Shown: positions 6,818-14,783, numbered from the stretch's first letter. The stretch: 37,292 nucleotides of DNA from a virus (IMGVR_UViG_3300036828_000671:1-37292), one strand, 5' to 3'. Notes: generated by a model not told the origin, from the letters alone. Numbers and translations: made by a program.

Positions 6818-9003
6818 TGGCAACTAGCCTCGAAATCGCGGAAAAGCCCGGCGGCGATGGGATGCCCATCGGCAATGACCTCAGTTTGCCTATTCGCAAA
6901 GAACAGGTTGAGCTGAGCAGGGACGGCAGCACTTCGCCCGAGATGGACGATGATGCCGCGGGCACCGTGGCTTGGATGGACTATCAGACCGCAATGCAGT
7001 GGGTCGATACAAACTCATGGCTGGCTGAATGGCAGTACGTCGACTATCTATATCAATCGCCCAACTATGACCGCGACTGGCGCGTCTCGAACCGGCCGGC
7101 GCGCATCTCGCGCTTTCTGGTGGCGAAGAACCGCAACACGATGTCGAACCAGGTGCGCCGCGGCCTGTTTGGCGACTCCAACCCCTTCGTGCTTGAACCA
7201 CGCGGCAAGCTGGCCGGCAATCCCGACGCGGAAACGATCCTCAACGCATGGACGGAAATATTTAACGTTCTGAATGACCGCGCGGACTTCGAATATCAGA
7301 TGTCCCTGGCGATCGAGTGCCAAGTGTTGCAAGGCACGATGATCTGTATTCCTGGCTGGGAAGAAAAAAAGGTGATCCGCAAAACCCGCCACCGCCAGAA
7401 ACCGCCCGTAAATATCGATATGCCCGTGGGACCGCCCAAGAAAGTGGATACCTGGGAGAGCGACAACTTTAAGGTGCGGGAGGAAACGGTAAAAGAATCC
7501 TGGCCATCATTTGAATATCGGCGCCTGGGCACGACTCTTTACCTCGACACCTGGCGCACTCCCAACCGTCCCGATCTGACCGGCGGCGCGCGCATCGATA
7601 TTGATTTTGTGACCCTGCAGGATCTGCAACAGTTGCGCGAGCTGGACTGCTATAAATCGATCCCTGGCAATCAGGATCTGAAAACATTCTTCTACGAAAC
7701 CAGCCCCCGCGGCGATGCGCCCGTGGGCACCCAGACCGCGCAGGCCATGAATTCGCAATCGACTGTTGTGCTCCACGCGGCCGGCGAAAACCGCATGGTG
7801 AGCCAGGATCCGAGCCTCAAACCGCTGATGAAAATCGCGCGCTGGACGAAAGACTATGTGTGCGAAATTCTCTGCTATCAGGGGCGCAGAAAGACCATCC
7901 GCAATGAAAAACATGGCATGGGCGATCAGATGCTGGGGTATTCCGCGACTTGGTGGAACATCGACAACTCAGGGTATGGCATAGGCCAGGGCCGGCTGAA
8001 TGCGGGCGATCAGCGCGTAGAGCAGGCAACGTATAACGAGGCATTACGGATGATAGCCTTCCCGCTCAGTGCCCCGATCATTTATGACCGCGGCGCCGGC
8101 AATGCGCCCACCCAGAACCTGATTACAGGTTTGGGAACATTCTTAGGCGTCGATACCGGCCCCAGCCACGATGTAAACAAAGCGCTCAGCTTCATGAAGA
8201 TGCCTGAAATTCCGCCGGAAGTATGGAAAATCCTTGATTTTGCGCATCGAGGCGGCGAAAACCTGGTGGGCGCCGATTCAATCGCCATGCAGGGCAATGT
8301 GAACACGCCCGGCTCAAGCGCCATGCGCACCGCGACCGGAGTAAACCGCGCCGGCGGCAAGGCCGATGAGAACGTGAGCGATCCCATTGCGCACCTCGAA
8401 GGCGTGATGAAACGCTGGCTTACGTTTCTCTGGGATCGTGTTCTCGAGGACATGCCCATCGCAGAGATTCGCGCGATCCTGTCTGACAAATTCGGTCAGG
8501 CGATTATCGATCAGATCGACGCCGAAGATTTTCTGGATGCGCGATTTGAAATCAAGATCCTGGCCGGCCAGAAGCTAGCCGCCCGCGCGGCCATCCTGCA
8601 GTTGATTCCCTTCTTGCTGCAGATCGTGCAACAGCCCCAGCTCATGCAATGGCTGCACGAAAAGGGCTGGACGATCAATTTCAAATCCATCGAAGATATT
8701 TTCCAGCGCATGAGCGAATTGCAAAGCTGGCAGGATATTTTTGTGCCTCTCAGCCCGCAGGAGATGCAGAGCGTCCAGCAGATGAGCGGGGGCGCGCAGA
8801 AGTTGCAGGGCGCCGTGGCCGTTGAAAAGGTCCGCGGCCAAAACAAGCTGCAGCAGGTTGCCGCGAAAGGCCAGCAGGACCTGCAAAACACGATCGTGGA
8901 AAAGGCTATCGATAAAATCGGACCCACGGAACTGGCGCAGGCTGAGGGCCGGCTATCGCGCAATCAGGATATGCAGGAGCTGCAGACAGGGATAGGGGCA
9001 TGA
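6817..9003 (+). CDS. portal protein (podovirus type)
   Basis: A 728-residue protein in the size range of large podovirus portals. The portal is a dodecameric ring at one head vertex through which DNA enters and leaves. Evidence: position right after terminase, a long mixed alpha/beta body (NSWLAEWQYVDYLYQSPNY near the start), the central part with WWNIDNSGYGIGQGRLNAGDQRVEQ, and a long helical C-terminus rich in Gln (residues 620-728) like portal barrel or crown regions. No alternative virion protein of this size fits between TerL and capsid. The stop overlaps the next start (ATGA). Confidence 0.8.
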   Translation: MATSLEIAEKPGGDGMPIGNDLSLPIRKEQVELSRDGSTSPEMDDDAAGTVAWMDYQTAMQWVDTNSWLAEWQYVDYLYQSPNYDRDWRVSNRPARISRFLVAKNRNTMSNQVRRGLFGDSNPFVLEPRGKLAGNPDAETILNAWTEIFNVLNDRADFEYQMSLAIECQVLQGTMICIPGWEEKKVIRKTRHRQKPPVNIDMPVGPPKKVDTWESDNFKVREETVKESWPSFEYRRLGTTLYLDTWRTPNRPDLTGGARIDIDFVTLQDLQQLRELDCYKSIPGNQDLKTFFYETSPRGDAPVGTQTAQAMNSQSTVVLHAAGENRMVSQDPSLKPLMKIARWTKDYVCEILCYQGRRKTIRNEKHGMGDQMLGYSATWWNIDNSGYGIGQGRLNAGDQRVEQATYNEALRMIAFPLSAPIIYDRGAGNAPTQNLITGLGTFLGVDTGPSHDVNKALSFMKMPEIPPEVWKILDFAHRGGENLVGADSIAMQGNVNTPGSSAMRTATGVNRAGGKADENVSDPIAHLEGVMKRWLTFLWDRVLEDMPIAEIRAILSDKFGQAIIDQIDAEDFLDARFEIKILAGQKLAARAAILQLIPFLLQIVQQPQLMQWLHEKGWTINFKSIEDIFQRMSELQSWQDIFVPLSPQEMQSVQQMSGGAQKLQGAVAVEKVRGQNKLQQVAAKGQQDLQNTIVEKAIDKIGPTELAQAEGRLSRNQDMQELQTGIGA

Positions 9004-9170
9004 GTAGCCAATGGGATGAACCGATGATGATGGTGCGCTGTGAATGTGGAGAACTTTACACCTTGCACATGCACACCGTTTGCCCTCGCTGCTTTAAATG
9101 GCCCACGCCAGAGGAAAAGATACCGGACGAAAAACCGTTGCAGATCCCGCTTGAAGGGACGGTGAACTGA
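9000..9170 (+). CDS. 56-residue zinc-ribbon microprotein
   Basis: A short gene with starts and stops coupled on both sides: ATGA with the portal stop, TGATG with the next gene. The product has C14-x-C16 and C28-x2-C31 (RCECGEL, CPRCFKW), a probable single zinc site, and an acidic tail. It is too short for usual gene-calling limits but fills an otherwise empty 170-bp gap exactly. The function is unknown. Confidence 0.75.
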   Translation: MSSQWDEPMMMVRCECGELYTLHMHTVCPRCFKWPTPEEKIPDEKPLQIPLEGTVN

Positions 9171-9391
9171 TGCCGGTAACGAGAGAAAATTACGCGGATG
9201 TATTTACCTATCATGCCCCGACACCGGAACAACTGCCCAAGTACGAAGAGCTACGCCGCGCGGCCGGTAATTTTGTCTATTCCATTCTTGAATTGACACC
9301 GAACTGCGCAGACCAGCAAGCCGCAATCCGCCTGGTACGTGAAGCGGTCATGACAGCGAATGCTGCAATCGCCCTGGAGGGAAAGATTTGA
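9170..9391 (+). CDS. Acb2/Tad1-hairpin-like protein, candidate cyclic-nucleotide sponge (anti-CBASS)
   Basis: A 73-residue helical protein. It shows the pattern I associate with the Acb2 family: FTYHAP (residues 12-17), Q-x3-Y-E-x-L-R-x-A-A, a central ILELTP, and a C-terminal REAVMTANAAIAL (about residues 56-68). Acb2 proteins form hexamers that soak up the cyclic di/trinucleotides made by CBASS systems, so that effectors are not activated. Y14 and R29 lie at the spacing of the Tyr and basic residue I recall as ligand contacts in the studied protein. It is coupled to both neighbours (TGATG before, TTGA after). Activity is inferred from the family only. Confidence 0.72.
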   Translation: MPVTRENYADVFTYHAPTPEQLPKYEELRRAAGNFVYSILELTPNCADQQAAIRLVREAVMTANAAIALEGKI

Positions 9392-9627
9392 AAATCACGA
9401 TTGAAAGCACGGACAGGTTTATCACGGTCGAAACTCCGCAGAGCCTGTGTGCGATCCCTGGCCGCGTGTGGGAAGGCAAGACCGAGAGCGGCATCTATGT
9501 GCAATGCGTGATTACTCGCATTGCGGCGCCGGCTGAAGCAGATCAAAGCCAGTTCAAGGCAGAATTGAGCGAGCAAGCCCCGCCGGTTGCGGGGCCGGAA
9601 GTATTTCCCCTGCGAATGGTGATTTAA
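9388..9627 (+). CDS. small beta-rich phage protein next to the Acb2-like gene
   Basis: A 79-residue protein with a TTG start overlapping the previous stop (TTGA), preceded by GGAGGG at good distance. The sequence is mostly beta strand (KITIESTDRFITVE, RVWEGKTESGIYVQCVITRIA) followed by SQFKAELSEQAPP. I recall small phage proteins with this RVWEG-T-E-SGI pattern, often near Acb2-like genes, but cannot verify. No known function; a possible partner or second inhibitor encoded with the sponge. Confidence 0.65.
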   Translation: MKITIESTDRFITVETPQSLCAIPGRVWEGKTESGIYVQCVITRIAAPAEADQSQFKAELSEQAPPVAGPEVFPLRMVI

Positions 9628-9629
9628 CC

Positions 9630-10073
9630 ATGGCGACGAATTTTGAAAAGTACTTGGCCGGCGAACCGCTCAACGAAGAATTGGCGGCGCTGAGGGCTGG
9701 GCGGCTGCCGGAATTCGAACTGCGGGAAAATGCGATCCTGGCCCAATCGGTTGGAAGTGAACCGCTCGAAGATGATGAAAAGCCGCTCACCAGAGAGGAA
9801 TGTGTTGCGCTGCGCGAGATGCGGACCTCGGCCGGCTGGCCAGTGATGCAAAAATTGATTCGGAAGACTACAATCGCCCAGAAAAAAGCGGCCATGCTGA
9901 TTTCAGAGCAAGATCCGTTAGGGGCAGGAAGAGAATTAGCAAATGCCTGGCTGGAAGTGAAAGTCTGGAAGCAGCTTACGGCAAAACTCACCTGGTTAAT
10001 CGTTATCGCGATCGAATCGTTGGAGGATGACCATGGCGGAACTCAAACTCAATCCCCCATCCAAAGGACATAA
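9630..10073 (+). CDS. hypothetical helical protein of the head module
   Basis: A 147-residue protein, acidic at first (FEKYLAGEPLNEELAALRAGRLPEFELRE) and then helical (REMRTSAGWPVMQKLIRKTTIAQKKAAM, ELANAWLEVKVWKQL). The second half resembles short head-module proteins in other phages that follow the portal. It has no catalytic motif. Its last 41 bp overlap the next gene. Confidence 0.65.
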   Translation: MATNFEKYLAGEPLNEELAALRAGRLPEFELRENAILAQSVGSEPLEDDEKPLTREECVALREMRTSAGWPVMQKLIRKTTIAQKKAAMLISEQDPLGAGRELANAWLEVKVWKQLTAKLTWLIVIAIESLEDDHGGTQTQSPIQRT

Positions 10074-10317
10074 GCCGGAAGGCGCCCACGGCCGGGCCGC
10101 GGTGCATGCGCTGGGACGCACGAAGACCACGGGCAACTTTGCCAAGATCCAGGCCGCCAAAGGTAAAGGGGCAGCAGTTGCAGCTTTCCAGAATGCATTG
10201 AAAGCCCACAAGGGAGAACACAATGGGCCAAAGGCGCATGTAGGCAAATCGGGGATCCACTTCGGAGCCCATGAAGGCCACGACGCGATTACCGCACAAA
10301 AGGGCTGCGAATTGTAG
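10033..10317 (+). CDS. small basic His/Lys/Gly-rich protein
   Basis: A 94-residue protein. GGAGG at 10022-10026 gives correct spacing to the ATG at 10033, while the in-frame ATG at 10027 is too close, so I start at 10033. The composition is strongly basic with many Gly, Ala and His (AAKGKGAAVAAFQNALKAHKGEHNG). It could bind DNA or be a minor head protein. The family is not recognised. Confidence 0.6.
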   Translation: MAELKLNPPSKGHKPEGAHGRAAVHALGRTKTTGNFAKIQAAKGKGAAVAAFQNALKAHKGEHNGPKAHVGKSGIHFGAHEGHDAITAQKGCEL

Positions 10318-10328
10318 GGAGGCTTAAA

Positions 10329-11144
10329 TTGCGCGGATACTGGAGTGACACGCGCGCGAACGGGCAGCCGCTGCAGGCGGGTACCTTCTGCTGGGTGACA
10401 GACCTTGAAGACGGTACCCACCCGATCTATACCTACGGCAAGAACCAGGAAGAAGTGCTGGAAAAGCTGGCCATGCAGAACGCCAATGCGCAATTGGCCC
10501 TGGCCCGCCGCGCCGCCAATGGGACGCCACCCGCGGCGCCGGCCACCCCTCCCCGCACCGTCTCTGCCGATGAAGTTATGCAGGCCACTGCCGACCTGCA
10601 GAACCCCGCCAAGGCCGGCGCGGCCGTGGCGACACTGTACGAGGCCGCAACGGGTATCGATCCCGTGGAGCAGGCCCGCCGGGCCTACGCTGCGCTGGCG
10701 ATGGAGTGGGAGAGTCAGACCCCGGAATTCTACCCCCACCCCGGCAACCGTCAGCTCGTAGGTGAGAAAGCAATCAGGATGGCCGGCAACAAGCCGGGCC
10801 TGGTGACGCGCGAAATTATGAGTCGCGCGTTCCAACAACTGCAGGCGGAGGGCTTACTGTTCGAGAGAGCAGGAGCGCCTTCCGATGACACTCCACCCGC
10901 CACCCTCGCGAACCTTCCCGGTGAGAGCCAGGTTCAGCCCTTCGAGAGGCCCAGAGGTACGCGGTTTTCGACCGGCGCGCGAAGCTCAACCTTCAGCGCG
11001 CCGCAGACCGCGCAGACAAGGGCTTTGAAATATACGGAGGAACAGATTCGCACCATGCCCGAACGGGAGCGATTGAGAGTCTTCAACGATCCCGATTACA
11101 TCGCGGCATGTGACTTCTATTTCTCCGGCGGGGCGCGAGCCTAA
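10329..11144 (+). CDS. putative scaffolding or head-assembly protein
   Basis: A 271-residue protein with a TTG start after GGGAGG (spacing 6). A short N-terminal domain (YWSDTRANGQPLQAGTFCWV) is followed by a long Ala/Pro-rich and helical body, then a C-terminal segment ending RALKYTEEQIRTMPERERL. Scaffolding proteins are usually encoded just before the major capsid gene, are helical and low in conservation, and are lost from the mature head. The position and make-up fit, but no motif proves it. Confidence 0.5.
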   Translation: MRGYWSDTRANGQPLQAGTFCWVTDLEDGTHPIYTYGKNQEEVLEKLAMQNANAQLALARRAANGTPPAAPATPPRTVSADEVMQATADLQNPAKAGAAVATLYEAATGIDPVEQARRAYAALAMEWESQTPEFYPHPGNRQLVGEKAIRMAGNKPGLVTREIMSRAFQQLQAEGLLFERAGAPSDDTPPATLANLPGESQVQPFERPRGTRFSTGARSSTFSAPQTAQTRALKYTEEQIRTMPERERLRVFNDPDYIAACDFYFSGGARA

Positions 11145-11176
11145 AACGCTCAAAGCGCCCGAGGGAGACGCGGGCG

Positions 11177-12358
11177 ATGAAGCAGGATACGCAGTTAAAG
11201 ATCAGCACGGCTTTGGTGCGCGTGCTCTGGCCACTTGTGCAGCTCATCGGCGCCATTGGTGGGGCGATTGCGGTAACCGCATCGCTGGCCATGCAGGCCG
11301 CCGCCATGGCAGCGCAGAATCCAACCCTTACCGATGGACCGAGCCCGGCGGCGCAGACCAGCGCCAACATGCCCCAGGCGCGGCTGACCATACATTACAA
11401 CCGGGTTTTCTGCCAATGGTTGTATATGTACTTGAATAAATTGCTCTTAGCCACACATATGGATCTGCCGGAGAAGTCTGGCCAGACCTTTCGCAATTTC
11501 ATGTCGATCCCGCTGGGCGCCGATCTGCAGCAGCAGACCGAGGGCACGATTGGACCGCCGGAGCAAATCACTATCAATTTCCGCGATATTGTGGTGGGAC
11601 AGTGGGCCAACTACAACAACATTTCAGACCTGGCCTTCATGACGTCGATCACAAACGACCTCGAAGAGAACCGGCGCATCATGGCTTACCAGCTCGGGCA
11701 GACGGTCGACGACCTGGTGATGTACATGTTCGACTACCTCCGCACCTTCGACACGCGCACGACAAACCAGGATTCCCTGACCGCGCCTTATTCCTTTGGG
11801 AAAAACATCATCGAGCAGATGCCGGCCAGCTTGAGCGGGGCCACCGTGCCACCGATGAAATCGGGGAGTTACAACGGATCCATTCACCCGTTTTTCGTTG
11901 GCGATCTGCAGCTCGACAATTCCAACAACTCAGTCGTCGACATTTGGAAGCATACCGATGCCGGCCAACTGAGACTGGAAGGTTTGACCATGGCCGACGA
12001 GGGCCAGGGAGACACCAGGATCCTCGAACTATTCGGCGCGCGCTGGCGCCAGTCGACCAACCAGACGCAATATGCGGCCTGGCAGGGCGGCAGCACAACC
12101 GGCCTGAGCACCTACCTGGCCGGAGAGCTGGCAATCGTGTTTATCAACTTCCCCAACAAGCGCCACACCAAGATAGATCCGCGCTGGGAAAACATGAACC
12201 TTTGGGCGGGCGAATACGTGGCCAAAACCGCGTTCGATCCGAACGGGCTCATCATCGGCGGGACCGGCTACAACTGCGTTCTGGGCGTAGGACTGCCCCC
12301 GGATCCGGCCGGCACCAGCCGCGCGCGTATCGCGGTTGCCGTACCGCAAACCACTTGA
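11177..12358 (+). CDS. major capsid protein, N4-gp56-like
   Basis: A 393-residue protein. The body from about residue 45 has the build of N4-gp56 family capsid proteins with the HK97 fold: a helix-rich start (YNRVFCQWLYMYLNKLL), then GQTFRNFMSIPLGAD...TEGTIGPPEQITINFRDIVVGQWANYNNISDLAFM, then a long backbone helix (RRIMAYQLGQTVDDLVMYMFDYL). Residues 12-47 form an unusual hydrophobic stretch (VRVLWPLVQLIGAIGGAIAV). GAGGGAGA precedes the ATG at 11177; the internal ATG at 11306 lacks a ribosome site but would give a more typical N-terminus. It sits downstream of portal and the scaffold-like gene, as expected. Confidence 0.78.
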   Translation: MKQDTQLKISTALVRVLWPLVQLIGAIGGAIAVTASLAMQAAAMAAQNPTLTDGPSPAAQTSANMPQARLTIHYNRVFCQWLYMYLNKLLLATHMDLPEKSGQTFRNFMSIPLGADLQQQTEGTIGPPEQITINFRDIVVGQWANYNNISDLAFMTSITNDLEENRRIMAYQLGQTVDDLVMYMFDYLRTFDTRTTNQDSLTAPYSFGKNIIEQMPASLSGATVPPMKSGSYNGSIHPFFVGDLQLDNSNNSVVDIWKHTDAGQLRLEGLTMADEGQGDTRILELFGARWRQSTNQTQYAAWQGGSTTGLSTYLAGELAIVFINFPNKRHTKIDPRWENMNLWAGEYVAKTAFDPNGLIIGGTGYNCVLGVGLPPDPAGTSRARIAVAVPQTT

Positions 12359-12372
12359 AGGGAGTTAAGCCA

Positions 12373-12681
12373 ATGCCAGAGCAGGTTTATTGCCCGCGGT
12401 GCGCCAAGCCCGCGGTCAGAGGCGACAGCGCGACAGAGGAAATCTGGCGCTGCCCAACTCAGCACGGAATTGTCTACCAGGCCCCGCTTCCTGAAACCTC
12501 GCCGCCGGAAGCGCAGACTGCAGCTTCGCCTGAGCTCGATAACGAGCACGAGGAAGATACCGGGCAGCAGGAAGAGGGCGGAGGAAAGGAGGATGCGAAG
12601 CCTGAAGCCAGAGCGAGGGCGCCGGCGGCGCATCATCGGGCGGCGGCAAAAAATGTACACACACTGCCCAAAAAAAAATGA
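12373..12681 (+). CDS. zinc-binding N-terminus with acidic/basic tail
   Basis: A 102-residue protein starting after AAGGGAG. C7-x2-C10 (CPRC) and C27 with H31 (CPTQH) suggest a small zinc ribbon at residues 5-35. The remainder is low complexity: Glu/Gly-rich at 55-75, then Ala/Arg/Lys-rich to the KKK end. The open frame extends upstream inside the capsid gene, but only the ATG at 12373 has a good ribosome site. Function unknown. Confidence 0.65.
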   Translation: MPEQVYCPRCAKPAVRGDSATEEIWRCPTQHGIVYQAPLPETSPPEAQTAASPELDNEHEEDTGQQEEGGGKEDAKPEARARAPAAHHRAAAKNVHTLPKKK

Positions 12682-12917
12682 CCTGGTTCTGTGTTGTGAT
12701 AGTCGCCCTAGTGGCGCTGGCCGGTTGGAGAGCCAGCGCGCGCCGGCGCAAATCTCCGCGGCGGCGACTCATGCATCTCTACCGCATTCGCTTTTTGATT
12801 GAAGGCAAAACAATTACGGGAGTAAACCACCATGGCCGAACAAACACTCGCACAAGTAGAAGCCGAAATCAAGCGCATTCAACTCGAAACGGCGCAGATC
12901 CAACTGGAAAAAGCTAG
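12678..12917 (+). CDS. possible small membrane protein
   Basis: A 79-residue reading frame that starts ATGA on the stop of the preceding gene. One N-terminal transmembrane helix (FCVVIVALVALAGW) is followed by a very basic stretch (RRRKSPRRRL). The last 85 bp overlap the next gene, whose start is well supported, so the C-terminal part (rich in Arg, Thr, Asn) may not be constrained. The coupling favours a real gene, the long overlap argues against it. Confidence 0.42.
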   Translation: MTWFCVVIVALVALAGWRASARRRKSPRRRLMHLYRIRFLIEGKTITGVNHHGRTNTRTSRSRNQAHSTRNGADPTGKS

Positions 12918-13437
12918 GGACGAAAACGAGCAATACAAGGCTCAGAAAGAAGTTCGCAGCCGGCAGAATCGGCAGCGCCAGAAACAGTTGAAAACGGATC
13001 TGATCGAGCGTGCAAACGTCATCAGGGACTGCACCCACCGTCAAGGCGGATCCCCTGGCCGCGAACGCAAAGGCGAAGGCCCCAGCGCGCTGCGCGTGGC
13101 CATCCTGCCCGACAATCGCACCTTGATTATGTGCGCCAACTGCCCGCTGCGCGTGTTCTCTCCCCTGCCCACCAACAAGAACCCGGAGCGCCGGCGGGGA
13201 GAATCCGCGGCCGATGCCAAGGCGCGCGTCGAAAGGTATGAGCGCGAACTGCAGGAATTCGAAAGTCTGGAAGATCGAGCCAGGCAGCAACTCACACCCG
13301 AAGCCGGCGCCCCCATGCACTGCGGGAAGACATTCGCTTTTGCCGGCCGGGATGGGAACCAGATCATCATGCCCGCACCTTGCGACAGCTACGCGCAAGG
13401 GCGCGACAACCGCCAGGTCGAGGGAGCATTATCATGA
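12832..13437 (+). CDS. coiled-coil protein with scattered Cys/His (possible zinc site)
   Basis: A 201-residue protein preceded by ACGGGAG. Residues 3-62 are a long charged coiled coil (QVEAEIKRIQLETAQIQLEK). The rest contains C67-T-H69, C101-x2-C104, H163-C164 and C184, possibly one or two metal sites. Residues 115-155 are again helical. The pattern CANCPLRVFSP followed by a charged helix is seen in other phage head-module proteins, as far as I recall. It overlaps the next start as ATGA. Role unknown, likely virion-associated. Confidence 0.65.
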   Translation: MAEQTLAQVEAEIKRIQLETAQIQLEKARDENEQYKAQKEVRSRQNRQRQKQLKTDLIERANVIRDCTHRQGGSPGRERKGEGPSALRVAILPDNRTLIMCANCPLRVFSPLPTNKNPERRRGESAADAKARVERYERELQEFESLEDRARQQLTPEAGAPMHCGKTFAFAGRDGNQIIMPAPCDSYAQGRDNRQVEGALS

Positions 13438-13895
13438 AAGAGAGATTGATACGGGCCGGCATTCTGCTGGCCCTCTTTTTCGCGCTCAAGCTGGCCACGG
13501 TCGAGGCCGCGCCGACTTATAACCCTAAAAGCGGCGATCCCTGCACGATCAACATGCGCGTGGTTGTGCCCATCAACCTGGCCGCCGGCGGGCAGCTCAT
13601 CACCGGCGTAGCCAACAAAACCACCTACATCTGCAGCCTGCACCTGGTAAGCGCCACGGCGCAGAATATCGCGCTTGTCGAAGGCACGGGAACCGTGTGC
13701 GCCACCAACACCGCGGGCATGGCCGGCGGCGCCACCGCTGCAACCGGCTGGAACTTCGGCACCACCAACCAAAGCCTGGCGCTGGGCACTGGCGCCGGTT
13801 GGATCATGGCCACCGCTACCGCGGGCCGGAATGTGTGTTTGCTTCTGAGCGGGACGGGCCAGACTTCAGGCGCGCTCCAGTTTGTCCAACAGTAG
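13434..13895 (+). CDS. small protein with signal peptide, beta-rich body
   Basis: A 153-residue protein starting ATGA on the previous stop. Residues 1-25 look like a classical signal peptide (basic KER, hydrophobic AGILLALFFALKLA, then VEA|AP cleavage site). The body is Gly/Ala/Thr-rich with many short strands and four Cys (C38, C63, C83 and one near the end), giving possible disulphides if exported. An exported protein inside a head gene cluster is unusual. It could be an envelope protein that meets the virion or a decoration protein with a misleading N-terminus. Confidence 0.65.
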   Translation: MKERLIRAGILLALFFALKLATVEAAPTYNPKSGDPCTINMRVVVPINLAAGGQLITGVANKTTYICSLHLVSATAQNIALVEGTGTVCATNTAGMAGGATAATGWNFGTTNQSLALGTGAGWIMATATAGRNVCLLLSGTGQTSGALQFVQQ

Positions 13896-13900
13896 TAGAG

Positions 13901-13943
13901 CCTATGTAATACATAGGTAATGCATAGGTTTTACCTATACAAT
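13901..13943. promoter_or_regulatory. cluster of CATAGGT/ACCTATG half-sites with a TACAAT -10-like box
   Basis: A 17-bp perfect palindrome (CCTATGTA-A-TACATAGG, 13901-13917) is followed by a second CATAGGT at 13923, 11 bp from the first one at 13912, and an inverted pair ATAGGT-TTT-ACCTAT (13924-13938). TACAAT at 13938-13943 matches the -10 consensus at 5 of 6 positions. The cluster lies directly upstream of the gene starting at 13965. The same half-sites and 11-bp period recur at 31870-31925, so one DNA-binding protein probably recognises both. Confidence 0.6.
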
Positions 13944-13964
13944 GCAAGATTAAGGAGGATGGAC

Positions 13965-14597
13965 GTGGGCGCAGACAGAATCGTATCGGGCGGCATGCCG
14001 AAAAGTCAGTTCGACTCGCCAGGAGCACTCATCGCGGATCAAATCACGGGCCTGCTGGGAGTAGTGACCATCGCGCAGGGCATTGTGACACCAGCCGTGC
14101 GCATAGCGAATATTGCGCCACAAACCGCGTTAAGTAATATCACCACGGCGCAAAACCTCTTTACTCAAGTCATGGCCGCGGGAACCTTGAACCAGGTAGG
14201 GCGGACGGTCCGGGTGAGAGGCACGGTAATCTATTCGACCACCGCCGCCAACGTGGCTACCATCACCATCGCGATCAAGCTGGGCAGCGTGACCCTATGC
14301 AGCATCACCACCGCGGCCACCAACACTGCAGCTTCGAGTAATTTGCCCATTCAATTTGAATTCCTGCTGACTGTAGCGACGGCGGGGAGCGCCGGCATGA
14401 TTAACGCGCATGGATCAGTCACGGCCAATATCGGCACCGCGGCCGCGGCCGTGGCGACTACCTACCTTGACACCAATACCGTGGCGCAGGGGCCTGTGGA
14501 TCTGACCGTGGCCGAAACCCTGGCCATCACCATCGCAGGTTCGGCGGCGATCCCGAGCGCGCAACTGCTTTCAGGCAGCATTGACATTCCTTCTTGA
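13965..14597 (+). CDS. beta-rich virion protein (decoration/fibre-like)
   Basis: A 210-residue protein. AAGGAGG at 13952-13958 abuts the ATG at 13959, so the in-frame GTG at 13965 with 6-bp spacing is the better start; the frame is open from 13920. The product is Ala/Thr/Ile-rich with repeated beta strands (VRVRGTVIYSTTAANVATITIAI, EFLLTVATAGSAGMI), typical of jelly-roll decoration, head-fibre or tail-associated proteins. No catalytic motif. It has its own operator/promoter region directly upstream, unlike its neighbours. Confidence 0.65.
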   Translation: MGADRIVSGGMPKSQFDSPGALIADQITGLLGVVTIAQGIVTPAVRIANIAPQTALSNITTAQNLFTQVMAAGTLNQVGRTVRVRGTVIYSTTAANVATITIAIKLGSVTLCSITTAATNTAASSNLPIQFEFLLTVATAGSAGMINAHGSVTANIGTAAAAVATTYLDTNTVAQGPVDLTVAETLAITIAGSAAIPSAQLLSGSIDIPS

Positions 14598-14609
14598 GGT
14601 ACATCAGTT

Positions 14610-14780
14610 ATGCCAATGAAACCCGGCAAATCACGAAAAACTGTGAGTCAGAACATTTCCGAATTTCACCACGGCGAGACGTTTGCCAAGACTAAAGCGA
14701 AATTCGGTAAGGAGACGGCCGACAAACAGGCAGTTGCCGCGGCCATGAGCCAAAAACGTAAAAGTGCGAGGAAAAAATAG
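14610..14780 (+). CDS. 56-residue basic protein, DUF6496-like
   Basis: A short gene from ATG at 14610 to TAG at 14778-14780, following TTGAGGT. The product reads KSRKTVSQNISEFHHGETF and KETADKQAVAAAMSQKRKS. This is the pattern of small basic proteins (K-S-x-K-T-x-S-x-N-I ... KQAVAIAL) that I know as DUF6496. It fills the gap between two well-supported genes. It is probably DNA-binding or virion-associated; its function is not known. Confidence 0.75.
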   Translation: MPMKPGKSRKTVSQNISEFHHGETFAKTKAKFGKETADKQAVAAAMSQKRKSARKK

Positions 14781-14783
14781 CCA

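Noticed and set aside
9996-10838. 280-residue minus-strand open frame
   Set aside because: Antisense to three coupled plus-strand genes; composition is that of a mirror frame.
11602-12372. Long in-frame extension before the zinc protein at 12373
   Set aside because: Lies out of frame within the capsid gene and is rich in Arg/His as expected for a shadow frame.
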